Shown here piece by piece: positions 16,609-26,950 of a DNA stretch of 64,000 nt. The notes below the pieces were generated by a model, which saw only the letters and a program-made list of their open reading frames with translations, was not told the origin of the DNA and did not search any database. The stretch is from Carnimonas bestiolae (lineage in GTDB: Bacteria; Pseudomonadota; Gammaproteobacteria; Pseudomonadales; Halomonadaceae): the NCBI RefSeq assembly GCF_051251125.1, contig NZ_JBPCZL010000001.1. The stretch is one strand, 5' to 3'. A program made the translations under genes and the position numbers. Position 1 is the first letter of the stretch, and each line of letters opens with the position of its first letter.

Positions 16609-17372
16609 TAGCGCGTTGAGTCCTCAGCCGCCGGTCTTGGGGCATAGCTGAAGACGTCGGAGAAGACTCGCTCAGTGAGCGGCTCGATGGCTTCGAGCGC
16701 ATCAACGACCGCGTACACCATGCCCGGCGATCCCGAAATGTAAACGCTGTAGTGCTGGGTAGCCGTTAGGGTATTCGCCAATGCCTGATCGATGCGCTCG
16801 ACCAGAAATTCGAGTTCGTCCTGCTCATCGGCGCCGGGCTGGTGCTCCTCTACCACAGGGTGATAGTGAAGATTAGGGTAGCGCTGCGCCCACTCGCGGG
16901 GCAGATGATCCATATACAGGTCGCGCGAGCTGCGCGCGGCCCACCATAAATCAATATGGTGATCTGGGTCGTGGGCCAGCACCGCTTCAGTAATCGCCTT
17001 CATTTGAGCGAAGCCAGTACCGGCACCTACTAACAGCAGCGGGGCTGAATCCCCCAAGCGGAACACCGTATCGCCCTTGGGCAGACGAATATCCAGCGTT
17101 TTGCCCACTTCCAGCACCTTGCGCAGCGCAGTATTACTTTTACTCTCTTCAACGCGCAGGATATGCAGCTCGATCAGGCCGTCGCCACGATAGGCGTTGG
17201 CGATGGAAAACGGCACCCATTTCGGCGTGCCGTCGACCTCTATTGATATTTCCAGATACTGCCCTGGCGCGTGGGCGACTCCCTTTCCCTCGAGGCGCAG
17301 GAATATGCGCAGCACATCGGGGGCGAGAGTTTCAATGCTGTCAATTGTCGCGTTGGTGGTTGTCACGCTCAT
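16608..17372 (-). CDS. fre: NAD(P)H-flavin reductase
   Basis: A 254-aa ferredoxin-NADP reductase-like protein that reduces free flavins. An FAD/FMN barrel (HAPGQYLEISIEV, WVPFSIANAY) precedes the pyridine nucleotide domain (LLLVGAGTGFAQMKAI; WAARSSRDLYM; VYISGSPGMVYAVVDAL). It lies directly downstream of ubiD, the same neighbourhood as ubiD-fre in E. coli. Reduced flavin may also serve UbiX-type prenylation, which supplies prenyl-FMN to UbiD; that link is inference. Starts at ATG 17372. Confidence 0.92.
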   Translation of the reverse strand: MSVTTTNATIDSIETLAPDVLRIFLRLEGKGVAHAPGQYLEISIEVDGTPKWVPFSIANAYRGDGLIELHILRVEESKSNTALRKVLEVGKTLDIRLPKGDTVFRLGDSAPLLLVGAGTGFAQMKAITEAVLAHDPDHHIDLWWAARSSRDLYMDHLPREWAQRYPNLHYHPVVEEHQPGADEQDELEFLVERIDQALANTLTATQHYSVYISGSPGMVYAVVDALEAIEPLTERVFSDVFSYAPRPAAEDSTR

Positions 17373-17451
17373 GCTGCATATCCGTCTGATTGGGTGAATG
17401 CGTTAGCCAGATAGCCGCAGCGGCTTACCAATGCGGGGTCCAACCAACGCG

Positions 17452-18930
17452 CTATCGCTCGAGCCCGTACTCGCTCCAGCGCCGCGTTACAGTATCTTTT
17501 ATCTGCTCATCCATCTCGATGGGGACGCCCCATTCGCGACTGGTTTCTCCAGGCCATTTAGAGGTGGCGTCCATGCCCATTTTGGAGCCTAGCCCACTTA
17601 CCGGAGAGGCGAAATCAAGATAGTCGATGGGGGTGTTTTCGACCATAACCGTATCTCGAGCGGGGTCCATACGCGTGGTAATGGCCCAAATAACGTCTTT
17701 CCAGTCGCGCGTGTTGATATCGTCATCTACCACAATAACAAACTTGGTGTACATGAACTGGCGCAGGAAGCTCCAAACGCCCATCATCACCCGTTTCGCG
17801 TGTCCAGGGTACTGCTTTCGCATCGATACGACGGCCATCCGATAGGAGCAGCCTTCCGGAGGGAGATAAAAGTCGATGATTTCAGGGAACTGCTTGCGCA
17901 GAATGGGAACGAATACTTCGTTTAGCGCCAGCCCCAATACAGCCGGTTCGTCCGGCGGCCTGCCCGTATAGGTCGAATGGTAGATAGCCTCGCGGCGATG
18001 GGTAATGCGCGTCACCGTGAACACGGGGAACGTATCGACTTCGTTATAATAGCCGGTGTGATCGCCAAAGGGCCCTTCGGGGGCAACATCATCAGGGTAG
18101 ATAAAGCCTTCGAGCACAATCTCGGCGGAGGCTGGCACCTCAAGATCGGCATGCCCGCAGCTCACCAACTCGGTTTTACTGTTACGCAGCAAACCAGCGA
18201 AGGCGTACTCCGAGAGAGTGTCGGGCACAGGGGTAACGGCCCCTAAAATGGTTGCGGGATCGGCGCCCAGCGCCACTGCAACAGGAAAGGGCTCGCCAGG
18301 ATGCTGCTGCTGCCAATCGCGGAAATCGAGCGCCCCACCGCGGTGAGACAGCCAGCGCATGATAAGCCGATTGCGGCCTATTTTCTGCTGACGATAAATG
18401 CCCAGATTCTGGCGCTTGCGATGCGGCCCGCGCGTTACCACCAAAGGCCAGGTGACCAAAGGACCGGCATCGCCCGGCCAGCAGTGCTGAATCGGCAAAC
18501 GGTCGAGATTGACGTCGTCGCCCTCTAGCACCACTTCCTGACAAGCGGCCTTGCGCACGCGTTTGGGGCCCATGCTGAGCACTTTCTTCAGCAGCGGCGC
18601 TTTCTCCCACGCATCGCGCATGCCCTTGGGCGGATCAGGCTCCTTCAGGAAGGCCAACAGCTCGCCTACTTCGCGCAGCTTGAACACATCCTCCTGCCCC
18701 ATGCCCAGCGCAACGCGACGCGGCGTGCCAAACAAATTGGCCAGCACCGGCATATCGTGGCCGCGCACGTTTTCAAACAGCAGCGCAGGGCCGCCGTCGC
18801 GCAGCACTCGGTCGCAAATTTCGGTCATTTCAAGGTGGGCGTCCACCTCAGCCGAAATCCGCTTGAGTTCGCCCATTTCCTCGAGACGCGCGATAAAGTC
18901 GCGTAGGTCCTTGTATTGCATGCCTTCCAT
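17452..18930 (-). CDS. ubiD: 3-octaprenyl-4-hydroxybenzoate decarboxylase
   Basis: Prenyl-FMN-dependent decarboxylase of ubiquinone synthesis. It is 492 aa, the normal length, and opens MQYKDLRDFIARLEEMGELK as the family does. Conserved stretches include QHCWPGDAGPLVTWPLV, GIYRQQ and NRLIMRWLSHRGG (cofactor/Mn region), EIVLEGFI and APEGPFGDHTGYY (active-site Glu), and the C-terminal TSREWGVPIEMD. Two start codons three residues apart (18930 and 18921) are possible; the second has the better placed GGATGG. It is first in the ubiD-fre-folM group and separated from rho by the rho terminator. Confidence 0.97.
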   Translation of the reverse strand: MEGMQYKDLRDFIARLEEMGELKRISAEVDAHLEMTEICDRVLRDGGPALLFENVRGHDMPVLANLFGTPRRVALGMGQEDVFKLREVGELLAFLKEPDPPKGMRDAWEKAPLLKKVLSMGPKRVRKAACQEVVLEGDDVNLDRLPIQHCWPGDAGPLVTWPLVVTRGPHRKRQNLGIYRQQKIGRNRLIMRWLSHRGGALDFRDWQQQHPGEPFPVAVALGADPATILGAVTPVPDTLSEYAFAGLLRNSKTELVSCGHADLEVPASAEIVLEGFIYPDDVAPEGPFGDHTGYYNEVDTFPVFTVTRITHRREAIYHSTYTGRPPDEPAVLGLALNEVFVPILRKQFPEIIDFYLPPEGCSYRMAVVSMRKQYPGHAKRVMMGVWSFLRQFMYTKFVIVVDDDINTRDWKDVIWAITTRMDPARDTVMVENTPIDYLDFASPVSGLGSKMGMDATSKWPGETSREWGVPIEMDEQIKDTVTRRWSEYGLER

Positions 18931-19023
18931 CCAACCCAGCGTACCCGACGGATATCGTCCGCCGCGGTACAGCGATTTTCACGCCTTTAGCAACATCACG
19001 TTGCGGGCACGTTACCCTGCAAA

Positions 19024-19058
19024 TAAAAAGGGGCGAAGCATCATAGCATTCGCCCCTT
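19024..19058 (-). terminator. rho gene intrinsic terminator
   Basis: AAGGGGCGAA ... TTCGCCCCTT with a T5 run on the minus strand, 43 bp past the rho stop. Confidence 0.85.
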
Positions 19059-19101
19059 CCTGCGCCTACAGCACGGCTGTTCGGCGTATAAGCGCTAACG
19101 C

Positions 19102-20361
19102 TTAGCGGCGCTTCATTGCCTCGAAAAACTCATCGTTGGTCTTGGTATCCTTCAGACGCTCGATAAGGAATTCGGTTGCCGCAACATCGTCCATCGGGTT
19201 CAGCAGCTTGCGCAGAATCCACATGCGCTGCATTTCTTCTTCCGAGCACAGCAGGTCTTCGCGACGCGTGCCCGAACGACGGATATTAATGGCCGGGAAA
19301 ACGCGTTTTTCAGAGAGTTTGCGGTCGAGGTGGGCTTCCATGTTACCGGTACCCTTGAATTCCTCGAAGATCACTTCGTCCATCTTCGAACCGGTATCGA
19401 CCAGCGCGGTAGCGAGAATGGTCAGACTGCCGCCCTCTTCGATGTTACGTGCCGCACCAAAGAAGCGCTTGGGCTTCTCGAGCGCATGCGCATCGACACC
19501 ACCGGTCAACACCTTGCCAGAAGAAGGCACTACGGTGTTGTAGGCACGCGCCAAGCGGGTAATGGAGTCAAGCATGATGACAACGTCTTTCTTATGCTCG
19601 ACCAGTCGCTTGGCCTTCTCGATCACCATTTCTGCTACCTGAACGTGACGCGCGGGCGGCTCATCGAAGGTGGACGCAACCACTTCTCCGCGCACCGTGC
19701 GCGACATTTCAGTCACCTCTTCGGGGCGCTCGTCGATCAGCAGCACAATCAGGTAACACTCAGGATTGTTGCGCACGATGGCATTGGCCACGTTCTGCAT
19801 CATCATGGTTTTACCGGCCTTGGGCGGCGAAACAATCAGGCCGCGCTGGCCTTTGCCGATTGGCGAGGTCAAGTCGATGATGCGCGAGGTCAAATCCTCG
19901 GTCGAGCCGTTGCCAATTTCCATGGTCAGCCGCTCATCGGGGAACAGCGGCGTCAGGTTCTCGAAGAGAATCTTGTGTTTGGAGTTTTCGGGACGATCGA
20001 AGTTGATCTGGCTGACTTTCAGCAGCGCGAAATAGCGCTCACCTTCCTTCGGCGGACGAATCTTCCCGGAGATGGTGTCGCCCTTACGCAAATTGAAGCG
20101 ACGGATCTGGGAAGGCGATACGTAAATATCATCGGGACCAGCCAGATAAGAGCTGTCCGCACTTCTCAAGAACCCAAACCCGTCCTGCAGGATTTCAAGA
20201 ACGCCGTCACCATAGATGTCCTCGCCGCTTTTAGCGTGCTTTTTGAGGATGGCGAAGATAATGTCCTGCTTGCGCGAGCGGGCGACGTTATCAATGCCCA
20301 TGCTCTGCGCGAGTTCGAGCAGTTCCGGAACGGTTTTTTGCTTAAGTTCAGTTAGATTCAT
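19102..20361 (-). CDS. rho: Transcription termination factor Rho
   Basis: Hexameric RNA-dependent ATPase that ends transcription at Rho-dependent sites. At 419 aa it is the E. coli length. The order is a helical N-terminus (MNLTELKQKTVPELLELAQS), the RNA-binding cold-shock-like primary site (GFGFLRSADSSYLAGPDDIY), Walker A (SPPKAGKTMMMQ), Walker B (VVIMLDSITRLARAYN), the Q-loop region and the C-terminal RRSGTRREDLL. ATG at 20361 matches the family start. In E. coli trxA precedes rho; here no trxA is found upstream. Confidence 0.98.
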   Translation of the reverse strand: MNLTELKQKTVPELLELAQSMGIDNVARSRKQDIIFAILKKHAKSGEDIYGDGVLEILQDGFGFLRSADSSYLAGPDDIYVSPSQIRRFNLRKGDTISGKIRPPKEGERYFALLKVSQINFDRPENSKHKILFENLTPLFPDERLTMEIGNGSTEDLTSRIIDLTSPIGKGQRGLIVSPPKAGKTMMMQNVANAIVRNNPECYLIVLLIDERPEEVTEMSRTVRGEVVASTFDEPPARHVQVAEMVIEKAKRLVEHKKDVVIMLDSITRLARAYNTVVPSSGKVLTGGVDAHALEKPKRFFGAARNIEEGGSLTILATALVDTGSKMDEVIFEEFKGTGNMEAHLDRKLSEKRVFPAINIRRSGTRREDLLCSEEEMQRMWILRKLLNPMDDVAATEFLIERLKDTKTNDEFFEAMKRR

Positions 20362-20870
20362 TGGCTTGTTTCAAAGAGAGAAAGGGCTGATTCATCAGCG
20401 AGGCATATTGGGAAGATTCGTGCCGCTTGGCACGCTACAGAAACATTGAGGGAATTGGCCTTCACGCTCGTTAGGTACGCGCGAAATGTCGGCAGAACGT
20501 GCATCGGCTGCGAGTATCAGAGGCAGGGGATTTAGCACGTTGCATTGCCTACAGGCATCGATTTACCCGCGACATTGGAACTGATGGAAAACATAGCGAT
20601 AAACGCTCTATCTGCAATTGCGCATCCTCAAACAACACAGGGGCAAATAAGCGGATGGACCTGGGAACTAGCGAGAAGCGAACGATAAATTGGGATATCG
20701 ACTGACTGAACGCGTCAGGGAGATTCCAGGTGAAATCGGCTGCAGAGGCCGTTGGGAGCACCAGAGCGGGCTAACTGCAGGAATAGTATGCAACACAGAA
20801 ACACAACGCAAGAGGAAAAACGAAAATTACCTAAAGCTACTCTTATTGCGCCCTACCACTATGCCAGACG
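20362..20870. other. rho upstream region, no gene recognised
   Basis: About 500 bp between tilS and rho on the minus strand. It probably contains a long rho leader; E. coli rho is autoregulated through its leader. A weak TTGCAG-16-TATGTT pair around 20600-20630 could be a promoter. No trxA and no convincing rhoL-like peptide was seen. Confidence 0.4.
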
Positions 20871-22178
20871 CTACTCATCAATGTCTGCTACAGCGCTGGC
20901 TTTCCATCCATCGGCACACAGCGTCCACCGTTCGCTCAGCAATGCGATGGGCTCATCGCTCTGCCCCTGACAGTATACCACCCCCACCCAACAACGCTTC
21001 CAGGGCGGAATATCAGCCTCCTGCAACAGGCTTTTGACACGTCGGCGATGCGACCTGACCCGCAACCGCTCACCGCCCTGTCGCGGCACGCAGATTAGCT
21101 CACGGCAAACCGCGCCTTCACCTTCATGCGCGTTTTTGCGTTCTAACTGCCACTGCACCAACAGCCGCTGCCAATGATCACTCGTTGGGGCTGCACCCGC
21201 GCATTCCAGATAGAGCCGCCCCCGCCACACCCGGGCGACCACATCGGCCCATCTAACCTCGGCCACTTTATCGGACCGCGCCGACAGCTGTAGAAGCAAT
21301 TGCGCCATCACCACGCGGGGCGGCGTTGCGAAACGCAGCAGGGTGAGCGCATGACGAATCACCAGCGCTGCGCGCGCGTTGCCTAAGCCCAGCAAAGCGG
21401 CTTGATCGAGCACTCCTGCAGCCAACTCGATATCGACCAGATCTTGTGCCGCGTATTCGGCCAGCAGTTGGCGCTGCTCGCCAAGCTGTTCGGCACAGGC
21501 CGACAAAGAGCCGACCGCCTGTGGCCACTCTTTTTCCAAGGCAGGAATCACGCAACGGCGCAGATAATTACGGGAAAACTTCAGGCTATCGTTGGAAGGA
21601 TCTTCTATCCACAGCCACCCGAGCTGGCGCGCGATCGCCTCCAATTCAGCCCTGCTGTGAGCAAGCAAGGGGCGCTGCAAGATTCCCTCGCCCAACGGGC
21701 GCTGATGCGGCATCGCAGCAAGCCCACTCAATCCACTACCGCGCAGGCTACGCAGTAAGAAAGTTTCGGCTTGATCGTTGCGATGGTGGGCCAGCCAGAT
21801 AACCTCGTTGGCAGCCATGCAGTCGCTGAACGCACGATAGCGAGCCTCGCGAGCGGCCGCTTCTAGCCCTTGTCCGCTCTCGTTTACCTCAGGGTGCAGT
21901 ACCGTCAGCGCAATGCCGACCTCTTCGCAGAGCTGGCGACAAAACTGCTCGAACGCTAACGCCGCCGGTTGCAGTTGGTGATTAACGTGAACGGCTGCCA
22001 GTGCTGGCACCGGTCGGCCTTGCTGCTGTAAGCGCTGGCGGGCAGCGATGCTCAACCGCAGCAGGCAAACGCTGTCTAGCCCACCCGACAGCGCCAGCCA
22101 TACTCTGGGATGCTCAGCCACAGACAACAACGCTGCCTCAAGCGAAATGTCACTTGGGGCAGCGTGAAGGAAGGTCAT
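20871..22178 (-). CDS. tilS: tRNA(Ile)-lysidine synthetase
   Basis: Adds lysine to C34 of the CAU-anticodon isoleucine tRNA so that it reads AUA. The ATP-pyrophosphatase P-loop SGGLDSVCLLRL starts near residue 34, followed by AAVHVNHQLQPAA, EAAAREARYRAF and WLAHHRNDQAETFLLR. The 435-aa length includes the C-terminal tRNA-binding domains with GERLRVRSHRRRVKSLLQEA. It is 15 bp downstream of accA, as in E. coli where tilS also lies near accA, and is the last gene of the long leftward block. Confidence 0.95.
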   Translation of the reverse strand: MTFLHAAPSDISLEAALLSVAEHPRVWLALSGGLDSVCLLRLSIAARQRLQQQGRPVPALAAVHVNHQLQPAALAFEQFCRQLCEEVGIALTVLHPEVNESGQGLEAAAREARYRAFSDCMAANEVIWLAHHRNDQAETFLLRSLRGSGLSGLAAMPHQRPLGEGILQRPLLAHSRAELEAIARQLGWLWIEDPSNDSLKFSRNYLRRCVIPALEKEWPQAVGSLSACAEQLGEQRQLLAEYAAQDLVDIELAAGVLDQAALLGLGNARAALVIRHALTLLRFATPPRVVMAQLLLQLSARSDKVAEVRWADVVARVWRGRLYLECAGAAPTSDHWQRLLVQWQLERKNAHEGEGAVCRELICVPRQGGERLRVRSHRRRVKSLLQEADIPPWKRCWVGVVYCQGQSDEPIALLSERWTLCADGWKASAVADIDE

Positions 22179-22193
22179 GAGGCGGCGCTGAAA

Positions 22194-23147
22194 TCAGGCG
22201 GGAGCGCCGAAACTCATCAGGCGCTGGTAGCGTCGATCGAGCAACTCGCTGTGATCAAGCTTTTGCAGCTTATCAATGGTAGCTGTCAGCGATTCCTTGA
22301 GGCTTTCCGCAGCGCCCTGCGGACGACGATGCGCACCGCCCAACGGCTCCTTGATAAGTGTATCAACGAAGCCCAGCTCCTTGAGCTGCGAGGCAGTGAT
22401 ACCCATTGCCTGCGCCGCGTCAGAGGCGCGCTCGGCGCTCTTCCACAGGATGGAAGCGCAGCCTTCCGGCGAAATAACCGAATAGGTGGAGTACTGCATC
22501 ATCATCAGCTCATCGCACACGCCGATGGCAAGCGCACCACCGGAGCCACCCTCGCCGATAACCGTCGAGATGATCGGCGTTTTGAGCCGCGACATCACCG
22601 CCAGGTTATAGGCGATGGCCTCGCTTTGACCGCGCTCTTCAGCATCGATACCAGGATAAGCGCCAGGCGTATCGATGAAGGTGAGCACCGGCATTTTGAA
22701 GCGCTCAGCCATTTCCATCAGGCGAATGGCCTTACGGTAGCCTTCGGGGCGCGGCATACCGAAATTACGCTTCACCTTGTCTTTAACGGTACGCCCTTTC
22801 TGATGTCCGATAAGCATTACCGGCTTGTCATCAAGCCGCGCAATGCCACCAATCAACGCGTAGTCGTCGGCGAAGGCACGATCGCCGTGCAGTTCGTCGA
22901 ATTCGGTAAAAATGTTGTCAACGTAATCCAGCGTATAGGGGCGCTGGGGATGGCGCGACAGCTGCGACACCTGCCAAGGAGTAAGCTCGCGGAAAATCTG
23001 CTCGGTCAACTTGCGGCTTTTATCTTCCAGCCGGCCGATCTCTTCGGACAAGTTGATGTTGCTGTCGTTACCTACCAGACGGAGTTCTTCAATCTTATCT
23101 TGAAGTTCCGCGATAGGTTGCTCGAAGTCCAGATAATTGGGATTCAT
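22194..23147 (-). CDS. accA: Acetyl-CoA carboxylase carboxyltransferase subunit alpha
   Basis: With AccD transfers carboxyl from biotin to acetyl-CoA, committing carbon to fatty acids. The 317-aa protein starts MNPNYLDFEQPIAELQDKIE, as usual. It holds the crotonase-type core (YALIGGIARLDDKPVMLIG, TFIDTPGAYPGIDAEERGQ, GEGGSGGALAIG) and ends in the typical RYQRLMSFG. It follows dnaE by about 160 bp, the same order as in E. coli. Confidence 0.98.
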   Translation of the reverse strand: MNPNYLDFEQPIAELQDKIEELRLVGNDSNINLSEEIGRLEDKSRKLTEQIFRELTPWQVSQLSRHPQRPYTLDYVDNIFTEFDELHGDRAFADDYALIGGIARLDDKPVMLIGHQKGRTVKDKVKRNFGMPRPEGYRKAIRLMEMAERFKMPVLTFIDTPGAYPGIDAEERGQSEAIAYNLAVMSRLKTPIISTVIGEGGSGGALAIGVCDELMMMQYSTYSVISPEGCASILWKSAERASDAAQAMGITASQLKELGFVDTLIKEPLGGAHRRPQGAAESLKESLTATIDKLQKLDHSELLDRRYQRLMSFGAPA

Positions 23148-23309
23148 AGGGCGTGTCTAAAAGCTCTGACAAAGGGCCGATAGCCGCGCGAACGCAGCGC
23201 CAAACCGGCATGTTTGAGGGAGCCATACAACCTCCCCCGGACACAAAGTGAAACATTATCCCATGCCTGACACTTAACGAAAAGCCGTGCAGCGTCGAAG
23301 CAGTAGGAA

Positions 23310-26300
23310 TTAGCGATAGCAAAGGCGCACATTTTGCTGCCCTCGCACTTCAGCAAGGCGGATCAGCAAGTCGTCACTGGGCGCTACCCGCCAGCATTCA
23401 TCAAGCTGCAGCGCACCGCTAGCGGCACTGTTGCGGTAGTGGATGCGCACGGGCAAACCATTGCTGTCCAGATGAGCGCTGAGGCCTTCACGCAGTGCTT
23501 TGGCGAAGTGAGCGTCCAAGCGGCTGCCATCGACGCTTACCTCAACCGCCTCGCCATAGCGCATGCGCGCATCCACCATCGGTGTTATTTCCTTGACGCG
23601 CATGCGTAGACCACCGGAGTAATCATCAGTGGAGACTTCTCCCTCGACAATCAACACCTGCGCATCTTCTAACTGACCGCGAACCTGATCGTACATTTCA
23701 CCAAACAGTGAGGCTTCAATGCGACCCGTACGATCGTCCAAGGTAACAAAGGCGATGGTATCGCCGCGTTTCGATTTCATGGTACGCGTACCCACCACTA
23801 GCCCTGCCACGCGCTGGGGCTGGCGAGACGGCTTGAGCTCATTGATGCGTGTTGAAACGAAGCGTTTGATTTCGGGCTCGTACTCATCGATGGGATGGCC
23901 GGTCAAATAGAGCCCCAGGGTGTCTTTCTCGCCGCCTAGTCGTTCACGGTCGGTCCACTGGCGAGCATCGAGATAGTTGGCGTAGTTATCACCGGCGGCT
24001 TCGTCACTGCCGAACACGTCGCCGAACATATCGATAATACCAGCGCTCTGGTTAGCGTGACTTTGCGATGCTGCCTTCATGGCATCGTCGAGCGCTGCCA
24101 TCATGACTGCGCGGTTGGGCCCGATGTTATCGAGTGCGCCGGCGCGAATGAGTGCTTCCAGCGTGCGTTTATTGAGGCGTTTGGCATCGATGCGCTCACA
24201 AAAATCGAAGATATCCACAAAGGGACCGCCCGCATCACGTGCTTCGACGATCGCACCAATGGGGCCCTCGCCTACGCCGCGAATAGCGCCAAGCCCGTAC
24301 ACCACTTCGCCGTTTTCGTTGACGCTGAACTTATAGCTACCCAAATTGACGTCCGGCGGCGTGACGGTCAGCTCCATGCGCCGACATTCCTCGATCAACG
24401 GCACTACCTTGTCGAGGTTGTCCATTTCGGTAGAAATAACCGCCGCCATGAAGGGCGCCGGGTAGTGCGTTTTGAGCCACGCGGTTTGATAGGAAACCAA
24501 CCCGTAGGCCGCCGAGTGCGACTTGTTAAAGCCATAGCCGGCGAACTTCTCTACCAGATCGAACAGGTTGCCGGCCAAATCATTATTAATGCCATTGGCA
24601 GCGCACCCATCCAGGAAGCCTTGGCGCTGCTTGGCCATCTCTTCGGGCTTTTTCTTACCCATGGCGCGACGCAGCATATCGGCCTGACCAAGCGTATAGC
24701 CCGCCAGCACCTGGGCAATCTGCATAACCTGCTCTTGATACAGGATGATGCCGTAAGTGGGTTCGAGCACCGGTTTCAACAACTCGTGCTGATAATCCGG
24801 GTGTGGATAAGCCAATTCAGCGCGACCGTGCTTACGGTTGATAAAGTCATCCACCATGCCCGATTGCAACGGCCCGGGACGGAACAGCGCCACCAAGGCG
24901 ATCATGTCCTCAAGGGAGTCGGGCTGCAGGCGTTTGATCAGCTCTTTCATGCCGCGCGACTCAAGCTGGAACACCGCGGTCGTTTCAGCCTTCTTCAGCA
25001 GATCGAAGGTGCGCTTGTCGTCAAGGGGGATGGTGCTGATATCCAACGGTTCTTCGCCATCGCGGGCGCGTACCGTATCGACCATTTCCAGTGCCCAATC
25101 GATAATGGTGAGCGTACGTAGACCAAGAAAGTCGAACTTCACCAATCCCACGGTTTCGACGTCATTCTTGTCGAACTGCGTCACCAGCCCCTGCCCTTCT
25201 TCATCACACAGCAGCGGTGAGAAATCAGTCAACTTGGTGGGGGCGATCACCACCCCACCTGCATGCTTACCGGTACCGCGAGTAATGCCCTCAAGCTTGA
25301 GCGCCATCTCCCAGATTTCACCGGCTTCGTCGTCGTTCTCGATGTACTCTTTAAGTGCGGGTTCGGCCTCGACCGCTTTTGCCAGCGTCATGCCCACTTC
25401 GAAGGGAATCAGCTTGGAGATCTTATCGCCCAGCGAATACGGTTTTCCCTGGGCACGCGCCACGTCGCGCACTACCGCCTTGGCCGCCATGGTGCCGAAG
25501 GTAGCGATCTGCGACACCGCATCACGGCCATAGCGATCCGCCACGTAATCGATAACGCGATCACGCTTCTCCATGCAAAAATCGACGTCAAAGTCGGGCA
25601 TCGAGACACGTTCAGGGTTAAGAAAGCGTTCGAACAGCAGGTCGTATTCGAGCGGATCAAGATCGGTAATCTTGAGCGAGTAGGCCACTAGCGAGCCCGC
25701 CCCGGAACCACGCCCGGGACCTACCGGCACCTGGTTATCCTTGGCCCACTGGATGAAGTCCATCACGATCAGAAAGTAGCCGGGAAAGCCCATCTGATTA
25801 ATGATATTGAGCTCAAACTCGAGCCGTTCGCGATAGGCGGGTTCTTCCTCGGCACGCTGGCGACCGCTATAGATAGCATCGGGTGCGTCGAACAACTGGT
25901 GGAGTCGCTCATCCAGCCCTTCATGAGAAATCTTCGAGATGAATTCCTCGATGGTCATGCCATCGGGAATCGGATATTCAGGCAGGAAGTATTCGCCCAT
26001 CCGCACGTCAACGCTACAGCGCGCGGCGATTGCTACCGTGTTCTCGATCGCGGAGGGGACATCCGCAAACAGCTCGGCCATTTCTTCAGGCGACTTTAGA
26101 TACTGCTCTTCACTGAAACGACGCTCACGGCGCGGATCATCAAGCGCTCGGCCTTCACCAATCGACACCCGTGTTTCGTGCGCCCAGAAGTCGTCGCGAT
26201 GAATGAAGCGCACGTCGTTGGTCGCGACCACCGGCGTTTGGGTGGCGGCCGCCAGCTCTACCGATAGATGCAGACACTCTTCGTCGTTTTCGCGCTGGGT

Positions 26301-26810
26301 ACGCTGTAGCTCGAGATAAAAACGCTCAGGAAAGAAGCGCTGCCACTCTCCCAGCACCGTGCGCGCGGTTTCCTTATGGCCGCCCAACAACAAGCGCCCG
26401 ACTTCCCCCTCACGCGCACCCGATAGTGCGATCAGCCCCTCGGCGGCTTCGAATATCCACTCCTTGTGCACGAACGCCTGGCCAAGATGCTGACCTTCTT
26501 GCCATACCCGTGAAATCAGCTCGATCAAATGGCGATAGCCGACGTTATTCATCGCCAACAGCGTGATTCGATACGGATGCGCCTCGTCCTGCGCGTTGTA
26601 CATCCAGAAATCAGCGCCAATAACCGGTTTGATACCCGCCCCCTGTGCGGCCGTATACAGCTTGACCAAACCGAACATATTGCTCTCGTCGGTGACCGCT
26701 ACTGCGGGCATGCCCATCTGCTCGGTAGCGCTATTGAGCGCCTTCAGGCGAACCAGTCCATCGGATAACGAATATTCGCTGTGAACACGTAGATGTACGA
26801 AAGGAGTCAT
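23310..26810 (-). CDS. dnaE: DNA polymerase III subunit alpha
   Basis: Replicative polymerase subunit, 1166 aa from the ATG at 26810 (MTPFVHLRVHSEYSLSDG), which aligns with the E. coli start; an upstream frame extension to 26882 looks non-coding. Order: PHP domain, palm/finger with GPGRGSGAGSLVAYSL and catalytic Asp pair in PDFDVDFCMEKRDRV, third Asp in LVKFDFLGLRTLTIID, the helix-hairpin-helix and beta-binding region, then an OB domain (VAGLVVGTRTMKSKRGD). It is the E. coli-type DnaE1. It lies between rnhB and accA. Confidence 0.98.
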   Translation of the reverse strand: MTPFVHLRVHSEYSLSDGLVRLKALNSATEQMGMPAVAVTDESNMFGLVKLYTAAQGAGIKPVIGADFWMYNAQDEAHPYRITLLAMNNVGYRHLIELISRVWQEGQHLGQAFVHKEWIFEAAEGLIALSGAREGEVGRLLLGGHKETARTVLGEWQRFFPERFYLELQRTQRENDEECLHLSVELAAATQTPVVATNDVRFIHRDDFWAHETRVSIGEGRALDDPRRERRFSEEQYLKSPEEMAELFADVPSAIENTVAIAARCSVDVRMGEYFLPEYPIPDGMTIEEFISKISHEGLDERLHQLFDAPDAIYSGRQRAEEEPAYRERLEFELNIINQMGFPGYFLIVMDFIQWAKDNQVPVGPGRGSGAGSLVAYSLKITDLDPLEYDLLFERFLNPERVSMPDFDVDFCMEKRDRVIDYVADRYGRDAVSQIATFGTMAAKAVVRDVARAQGKPYSLGDKISKLIPFEVGMTLAKAVEAEPALKEYIENDDEAGEIWEMALKLEGITRGTGKHAGGVVIAPTKLTDFSPLLCDEEGQGLVTQFDKNDVETVGLVKFDFLGLRTLTIIDWALEMVDTVRARDGEEPLDISTIPLDDKRTFDLLKKAETTAVFQLESRGMKELIKRLQPDSLEDMIALVALFRPGPLQSGMVDDFINRKHGRAELAYPHPDYQHELLKPVLEPTYGIILYQEQVMQIAQVLAGYTLGQADMLRRAMGKKKPEEMAKQRQGFLDGCAANGINNDLAGNLFDLVEKFAGYGFNKSHSAAYGLVSYQTAWLKTHYPAPFMAAVISTEMDNLDKVVPLIEECRRMELTVTPPDVNLGSYKFSVNENGEVVYGLGAIRGVGEGPIGAIVEARDAGGPFVDIFDFCERIDAKRLNKRTLEALIRAGALDNIGPNRAVMMAALDDAMKAASQSHANQSAGIIDMFGDVFGSDEAAGDNYANYLDARQWTDRERLGGEKDTLGLYLTGHPIDEYEPEIKRFVSTRINELKPSRQPQRVAGLVVGTRTMKSKRGDTIAFVTLDDRTGRIEASLFGEMYDQVRGQLEDAQVLIVEGEVSTDDYSGGLRMRVKEITPMVDARMRYGEAVEVSVDGSRLDAHFAKALREGLSAHLDSNGLPVRIHYRNSAASGALQLDECWRVAPSDDLLIRLAEVRGQQNVRLCYR

Positions 26811-26950
26811 AGGTGTAGAAATCCTGCTCGCCCCACGGGGTGGCCGGTGAATAGAAATGTGTGGCGCCGATGCGTTCATCATAAAACATCGCAGCGCTGG
26901 ATTCAGTTGCTATACCGCGATTGTTTAGTGCACAAGCGATAGGCGGTAGG

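Noticed and set aside
19330..20355. 341-codon + strand frame over rho
   Set aside because: Antisense shadow of rho.
22110..23183. 357-codon + strand frame over accA
   Set aside because: Antisense shadow of accA, which is complete and conserved.
24057..25121. 354-codon + strand frame inside dnaE
   Set aside because: Antisense to conserved polymerase motifs; shadow frame.
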